Origin: Planctomycetaceae bacterium | GTDB taxonomy: Bacteria; Planctomycetota; Planctomycetia; Pirellulales; UBA1268 | Assembly (NCBI GenBank): GCA_003509235.1 | Contig: DONH01000060.1 | Span: 1 to 10,573, forward strand | Length of the DNA: 10,573 bases | Reading direction: 5' to 3' | In this document: piece by piece, positions 7,385-10,573 of the stretch | Layout: each line of letters starts with the position of its first letter | Numbering within the stretch: the stretch's first letter is position 1 | The notes under the pieces: generated by a model | Seen by the model: only the letters and a program-made list of their open reading frames with translations | Databases searched by the model: none | Told to the model about the DNA's origin: nothing | Made by a program: the position numbers and the translations under genes

Positions 7385-8409
7385 GTACTTCAGAAACACG
7401 TGGGAGTCTGGGACGTTTTCCAACAACTCGGCTTCGAAGAAACCGGCAGTATGAATGGCTTCGAGATATGGTGGCGGAGACGAGGGTGTCACCGCACGAT
7501 CTCATATGGCCATTGTTTGTACATGATAAGGCGGAGTGTGAACCCATTGTCGCAATGCCTGGTGTTAATCGTTTGCCAATTAAAGAAGTTGTCAAGGCGG
7601 CAGCCGATGCAAAGTCATTGGGTATACCTGCAATAGCTCTGTTTCCGGTTGTTGGTTCAAAGCAGAAGACCGTTGACGGACAGCATGCTCTTGATCCCGA
7701 AAATCTGATATGCCGCACCATCCAAGCGGTACGAGCTGAAACGGGTGATGATGTTGGTATTATCTGTGACGTTGCACTCGACCCATACACAACACATGGT
7801 CATGACGGGTTGCTTAAAAATGGGCGTATCGTGAATGATGGGACAGTTGCTGTGCTGCAGCAGCAAGCTGTCGTGCTTGCCCAAGCCGGTTGCCATATCG
7901 TTGCACCATCAGACATGATGGATGGTAGAGTGCGGGCGATCAGAACCGCACTTGATGAAAATCAACAGGAACAGGTTGAGATTCTTTCATATGCAGCAAA
8001 GTATGCGTCTGTATTCTACGGACCTTTTCGTGATGCGCTTGGGAGCCATGCGGCCCTTGGTACCGCAAAATCTCTTGGCGTTGCAGATAAGAAGACGTAT
8101 CAGATGAATCCAGCAAACACAGACGAAGCACTCAGAGAAGTTGCCTTTGACCTCGATGAGGGTGCTGATTTAATCATGGTGAAACCAGCCATGACATGTT
8201 TGGATATCATCTATCGTGTTAAGCAAACTTTCGGTGTTCCCACACTTGCCTATCAGGTGAGTGGAGAATACGCCATGATTCAGGCAGCTACAGCGAACGG
8301 CTGGCTCGATGGTGACCAGGCTGCATCCGAAGCAGTTCTTGCAATAAAACGGTCTGGAGCCGACTCGATTCTGACCTATTTCGCACCAAAAATCGCCCGA
8401 CAGTGCTGA
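7381..8409 (+). CDS. hemB: Delta-aminolevulinic acid dehydratase (porphobilinogen synthase)
   Basis: HemB condenses two 5-aminolevulinate molecules into porphobilinogen, an early cytosolic step of heme and other tetrapyrrole synthesis. The 342-residue length is normal. Both Schiff-base lysines are present: K207 in SYAAKYASVFYGPFRDA and K268 in MVKPAM. The metal-site segment reads DVALDPYTTHGHDG (130-143), with D130, D134 and D142 where zinc-dependent enzymes have three cysteines. This places it in the zinc-independent, Mg-type class known from Pseudomonas aeruginosa. The substrate-loop region near APSDMMDGRVRAIR (175-188) and the C-terminal YQVSGEYAMI (291-300) are conserved. The ATG at 7381 overlaps the end of the upstream pterin gene by four bases, so translation is probably coupled. 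A weak terminator-like hairpin follows the stop. Identification is secure. Confidence 0.98.
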   Translation: MSTSETRGSLGRFPTTRLRRNRQYEWLRDMVAETRVSPHDLIWPLFVHDKAECEPIVAMPGVNRLPIKEVVKAAADAKSLGIPAIALFPVVGSKQKTVDGQHALDPENLICRTIQAVRAETGDDVGIICDVALDPYTTHGHDGLLKNGRIVNDGTVAVLQQQAVVLAQAGCHIVAPSDMMDGRVRAIRTALDENQQEQVEILSYAAKYASVFYGPFRDALGSHAALGTAKSLGVADKKTYQMNPANTDEALREVAFDLDEGADLIMVKPAMTCLDIIYRVKQTFGVPTLAYQVSGEYAMIQAATANGWLDGDQAASEAVLAIKRSGADSILTYFAPKIARQC

Positions 8410-8427
8410 AACACGTGATGGAGACTG

Positions 8428-8465
8428 AACCAGATCTGACCTCTCAGAAGGTTTTCGATTTCTGG
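8428..8465 (+). terminator. Weak terminator-like hairpin after hemB
   Basis: About 19 bases after the hemB stop, AACC (8428-8431) pairs with GGTT (8450-8453) and TCTGA (8435-8439) pairs with TCAGA (8444-8448) around a CCTC loop. The two stems are separated by an uneven internal loop. A partly T-rich stretch (TTCGATTTCT) follows. The place is right for ending the hisI-queD-hemB transcript, but the stem is interrupted and low in GC, so the call is tentative. Confidence 0.35.
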
Positions 8466-8479
8466 ACGACAGGCTCGTG

Positions 8480-8509
8480 TTGACGGCAACCGGTTAAATT
8501 TCCCATGAT
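8480..8509 (+). promoter_or_regulatory. Candidate promoter for the TIGR03067-domain gene
   Basis: TTGACG (8480-8485) matches the -35 consensus at five of six bases. It is 18 bases from CATGAT (8504-8509), a four-of-six match to the -10. The -35 hexamer is the same as in the propeller-gene promoter candidate. The spacer contains the perfect 8-base palindrome AACCGGTT (8488-8495), which could be a regulator site. The transcript would start near 8516, leaving a leader of about 107 bases before the ATG at 8623. Confidence 0.35.
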
Positions 8510-8570
8510 TTGGTCAGATTGGAAGTGAACAAGGAGTTCAATTTCCATCGAATGATTCAAACCTGTTTTC

Positions 8571-8592
8571 AAAAAACGATGGTTTCCGTCGT
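8571..8592 (-). terminator. Minus-strand-oriented hairpin plus T6 in the leader of the TIGR03067 gene
   Basis: ACGATGG (8576-8582) and CCGTCGT (8586-8592) pair over seven positions (one wobble) around a TTT loop. Read on the minus strand, the stem is followed directly by TTTTTT (8576-8571), the layout of an intrinsic terminator. No minus-strand gene ends here, so it may stop antisense transcription, or the stem may act only in the plus-strand leader. Confidence 0.3.
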
Positions 8593-8622
8593 ATTAGGAA
8601 GAAACCTCCCTGAAAGGATGCT

Positions 8623-9579
8623 ATGCACGCTTCACGCATTTTGGCCCTCAGCCTCGCACTGTTTGGATGTCTTGTTCTCATGTTGTTCCCCGTTTCAGCT
8701 ATCGCACAAACCCCTTCGGCAGTTGATACAGAATTAGAGCGAGTACGTGGCAGTTGGCGAGTTGTTGAACTTGTTGAAAATGGACAGGAAATACCAGAAG
8801 AACAGATGCAGTACTGGCTTCCTGGAGGTGGAAATCTGGAAATTGTTGACTACACAATTCTTTTCTCAGACCCAGTTGGTGGAAGCAAAACGACACGTGA
8901 GTTCCGGATTGATCCAACGTCTTATCCGAAAAGAATTACTATTAAGAATAAGGATACAGAAACAGGTAAAGGCATCTATAAATTTGATGAGGGTAAACTC
9001 GTCGTTTGTTTTTCACGAGATGTCTCAAAGGTTCCTACCGAATTTGGCGCTCCAAAAGATTCTGCACGAGCTCTCGTCGTCATGGAAAAATATGAGCCCA
9101 ATAACTCAGCAACCCCGAAGGGTGCCCCACGACCTGCTCCAAAGCCAGTTCATGATAATCCTCCTGATATGAGCCAGTGGCAGAGTGCCAAGCCAGCACC
9201 TCCCCCGGCTGTTGTACCAGGCGGTGGTGTGACATCACGTGTACTGACTGATGCTGAGGTTCGTGAAATGGCTGTAGGAACGTGGCGTATGACAGATACC
9301 GAAGGATCCGTTGACATCACGTATAACGTTGACGGAACGTTTCAGACCTATCGGTACTATCAGATGCTTCAAAACTTTCAATCAGTATTTGTACCGACTC
9401 CGATTTCCAGTGGTACATGGATGATATCGAATGGTCGACTGATTACTCATGTTACAGCCTCATCACGAGTGGGTCTAACGAATCAGACACTCACACCTGC
9501 TGTTCGTTCAATTTCTCAAACAGACCTTATCCTTGTAGATAATTTTGGTCGTGTTTCGAGGTCTGTGCGAGTGCGATAA
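8623..9579 (+). CDS. Secreted TIGR03067-domain protein with C-terminal lipocalin-like domain
   Basis: The 318-residue protein has a clear signal peptide (ILALSLALFGCLVLMLFPV core, AIA cleavage site, mature start near Q29). Residues about 36-157 match the planctomycete TIGR03067 domain: ELERVRGSWRVVEL, the NGQEIPEEQ segment, the DPTSYPKRITI strand, GKGIYKFDEGKLVVCF and PTEFGAPKDSARALVVMEK. A proline-rich linker (about 158-205) follows. A second compact beta-rich module (about 208-318) has AVGTWRMTD, a D-G-T-F turn at 237-240 and SGTWMISNGRLIT, the style of lipocalin-like repair or stress domains. Both halves start with a G-x-W element, so they may be distant versions of one beta-barrel fold. 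No enzyme motif is visible and the function of TIGR03067 is not established. An AAAGGA ribosome binding site (8613-8618) sits four bases before the ATG. The gene appears monocistronic, between its own promoter candidate and a strong hairpin downstream. Confidence 0.9.
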   Translation: MHASRILALSLALFGCLVLMLFPVSAIAQTPSAVDTELERVRGSWRVVELVENGQEIPEEQMQYWLPGGGNLEIVDYTILFSDPVGGSKTTREFRIDPTSYPKRITIKNKDTETGKGIYKFDEGKLVVCFSRDVSKVPTEFGAPKDSARALVVMEKYEPNNSATPKGAPRPAPKPVHDNPPDMSQWQSAKPAPPPAVVPGGGVTSRVLTDAEVREMAVGTWRMTDTEGSVDITYNVDGTFQTYRYYQMLQNFQSVFVPTPISSGTWMISNGRLITHVTASSRVGLTNQTLTPAVRSISQTDLILVDNFGRVSRSVRVR

Positions 9580-9616
9580 CACGCCCTCGATCAGGATCTC
9601 ACTCGACAGCGTTATA

Positions 9617-9680
9617 AAAATAGCTTCCGCAGATCAACTCGTCGAAATGGGTGATCTGGGGAAGCTGTTTGCTTTTGTTG
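9617..9680. terminator. Long terminator-like hairpin after the TIGR03067 gene
   Basis: Left arm 9622-9636 and right arm 9652-9666 pair at 14 of 15 positions; only G9629 against G9659 is mismatched. The loop is 15 bases. Pairing extends outward by a T-G wobble and three A-T pairs (9618-9621 with 9667-9670). A T-rich stretch (GTTTGCTTTTGTTG) follows on the plus strand and an A-rich one precedes, so it could terminate in both directions. It begins about 40 bases after the stop at 9579. The long loop and interrupted T-tract are not ideal for an intrinsic terminator; it could instead be the stem of a small RNA or a protein-binding site. Confidence 0.5.
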
Positions 9681-9782
9681 AGCTCGGCCTGAATGCCGCG
9701 AAGCTATCGAACATCTCCAGGTTCTCCCTTTTCAATCAGACAAAGATCAGACTACGGCTGACAAAGTAGCGAGGATTTAACG

Positions 9783-9807
9783 TTTATGCCGATAAAAAAA
9801 GCATAAA
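9783..9807. repeat. 7-bp perfect inverted repeat ahead of the porin gene
   Basis: TTTATGC (9783-9789) and GCATAAA (9801-9807) are exact reverse complements around an A-rich 11-base spacer. TATCAT (9808-9813), a five-of-six -10-like element, begins on the next base, but no good -35 is found at 16-19 bases. The repeat could be an operator next to the porin promoter; chance cannot be excluded at this length. Confidence 0.3.
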
Positions 9808-9858
9808 TATCATTCTTTAGGCAGTGCACTAATGCGGGCTGCCTTGATCGCTACTCAT

Positions 9859-9863
9859 GGAGG
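9859..9863 (+). promoter_or_regulatory. Strong ribosome binding site that decides the porin start
   Basis: GGAGG, a full anti-16S match, lies seven bases before the GTG at 9871. The in-frame ATG at 9832 would put this site inside the coding region and has only a weak AGG upstream, so GTG 9871 is preferred. Confidence 0.65.
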
Positions 9864-9870
9864 CCCAGTC

Positions 9871-10573
9871 GTGATCCGACCGGGAAAGAGAGAACGTCTT
9901 TTCACAAAACTCTGTGGAACGGTGTGCGCGATCCTTCTGTTCTCTTTTTCTTCGTTCAGCACATTTGCCTTCCCACCAGACGATCAGTTCCCGGTAAGTA
10001 TCATTCGGGAAACACAATTCGAATCTGTTCAACTTCAGCCTGAGGAAATACCAGCACCACTTCCTCAGGAAACGAGTGAACCAGAGAGTCTGGTGGAACC
10101 AAGCGACAGCCAGACGATTCTTGCACCAGATCAACCTGGAAATATTCAACGTGGTGCGGGTCAACAATTTGGTGGAGCCGATGATCCGAACGATACCGTA
10201 CTGGACCCCAATCAGGTCGGTAATCTCATGACTCGACTTGATGCTCTTGAGGGTGCTGGGGAGAGCTTGCCAATTGTGCGACTCAGTGGTTTCTTTCAAC
10301 TCGATAGTGGAATCTACAGTCAGAATACCCTCGCACGTGCTTATTTTGGAGACATGCTAAACGGTGTTGGTTTCCGAAGAGCTCGTCTTCAGGCAATTGG
10401 AAAAGTTACAGAAACAAATGCATTTAGTATTGAAATGGATTTCGGTCAATCAGGGAAACCAAGCTTTCTTGATGTCTGGGGTGAGCAGTCAAAGCTTCCG
10501 TATCTAGGAACAATCCGTATCGGTCAGTTCAGGCAGCCCGGCACCATGGATAGTTGGACAAGTGTTCGACACC
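9871..10573 (+). CDS. Phosphate-selective porin O/P-like outer-membrane protein, 3' end outside window
   Basis: The open frame runs off the right edge after 234 complete codons. From the GTG at 9871 it has a basic N-terminus (IRPGKRERLFTK), a hydrophobic segment (VCAILLFSFSSF) and a probable cleavage site at STFA, so it is exported. The mature N-terminus (about 35-130) is a low-complexity acidic stretch rich in Pro, Glu and Gln, probably a flexible periplasmic linker. The beta-barrel then starts: VRLSGFFQLDSG, the charged GFRRARLQAIGK, FSIEMDFGQSGKPSFLDVW and GTIRIGQFRQPG, in the order seen in OprO/OprP-family porins (F-R-R-A-R strand, then F-L-D-V, then R-x-G-x-F-(K/R)-x-P). Such porins form diffusion channels for anions such as phosphate or pyrophosphate, but many planctomycete relatives have unknown substrates. 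No phosphate regulon genes are near. Starting at the ATG at 9832 would add 13 residues before the signal peptide and is less likely. Confidence 0.85.
   Translation, partial: MIRPGKRERLFTKLCGTVCAILLFSFSSFSTFAFPPDDQFPVSIIRETQFESVQLQPEEIPAPLPQETSEPESLVEPSDSQTILAPDQPGNIQRGAGQQFGGADDPNDTVLDPNQVGNLMTRLDALEGAGESLPIVRLSGFFQLDSGIYSQNTLARAYFGDMLNGVGFRRARLQAIGKVTETNAFSIEMDFGQSGKPSFLDVWGEQSKLPYLGTIRIGQFRQPGTMDSWTSVRH

Noticed and set aside
9545..9769. Plus-strand 74-codon open frame spanning the end of the TIGR03067 gene and the intergenic hairpin
   Set aside because: It begins inside the preceding gene in another frame and runs through the hairpin, with no recognisable motif.
9832..9870. ATG at 9832 as the porin start
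   Set aside because: It has only a weak ribosome binding site and would add 13 residues before the signal peptide. GTG at 9871 has GGAGG at the ideal distance.
9829..10299. Minus-strand 156-codon open frame opposite the porin start
   Set aside because: The plus-strand frame has a full ribosome binding site, signal peptide and porin motifs, while the opposite peptide has none.

Overview
The window fits a member of the Planctomycetota with moderate GC, perhaps of the Pirellulales type. Three protein styles point there: a secreted PQQ-type beta-propeller protein that opens with a W-P-x-F-R-G motif after its signal peptide, a secreted protein carrying the TIGR03067 domain (a family known mainly from planctomycetes), and a phosphate-selective porin O/P-like protein with a long acidic linker. 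This assignment rests on protein resemblance only; there is no rRNA or other marker gene here.

Layout. Positions 1-1161 (minus): the first 387 codons of a secreted PQQ-like beta-propeller protein, cut by the left edge. Positions 1162-1427: intergenic, with a good sigma70-like promoter candidate for that gene, flanked by an inverted repeat. Positions 1428-6031 (minus): a two-gene efflux operon, a periplasmic adaptor lipoprotein followed by an HAE1/AcrB-type RND permease, joined by a 4-base GTGA overlap. No outer-membrane channel gene is next to them. Positions 6032-6318: a divergent intergenic region that must hold the promoters of both flanking operons; only a weak candidate is visible. Positions 6319-8409 (plus): a compact metabolic operon, hisI (histidine synthesis), a QueD/PTPS-family pterin enzyme and hemB (tetrapyrrole synthesis), the last two joined by a 4-base ATGA overlap. 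Positions 8410-8622: leader region with a possible hemB terminator, a promoter candidate and two small hairpins. Positions 8623-9579 (plus): a secreted two-domain protein (TIGR03067 plus a lipocalin-like C-terminal domain). Positions 9580-9870: intergenic, with a long terminator-like hairpin (9622-9666) and an inverted repeat ahead of the porin. Positions 9871-10573 (plus): the start of the porin, cut by the right edge.

How the genes work together. The adaptor and permease clearly form one tripartite-pump module that needs an outer-membrane partner from elsewhere. The hisI-queD-hemB genes are probably co-transcribed, although their pathways differ; the link looks like housekeeping co-expression rather than one pathway. 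The propeller protein, the TIGR03067 protein and the porin are separate envelope genes with their own control regions.

No mobile element, CRISPR array, tRNA, rRNA or defence system was seen. I found no convincing new multi-gene system. The points most worth a second look are the extra membrane hairpin in the RND permease, the promoter flanked by an inverted repeat, the long hairpin at 9622-9666 and the fusion of TIGR03067 with a lipocalin-like domain.
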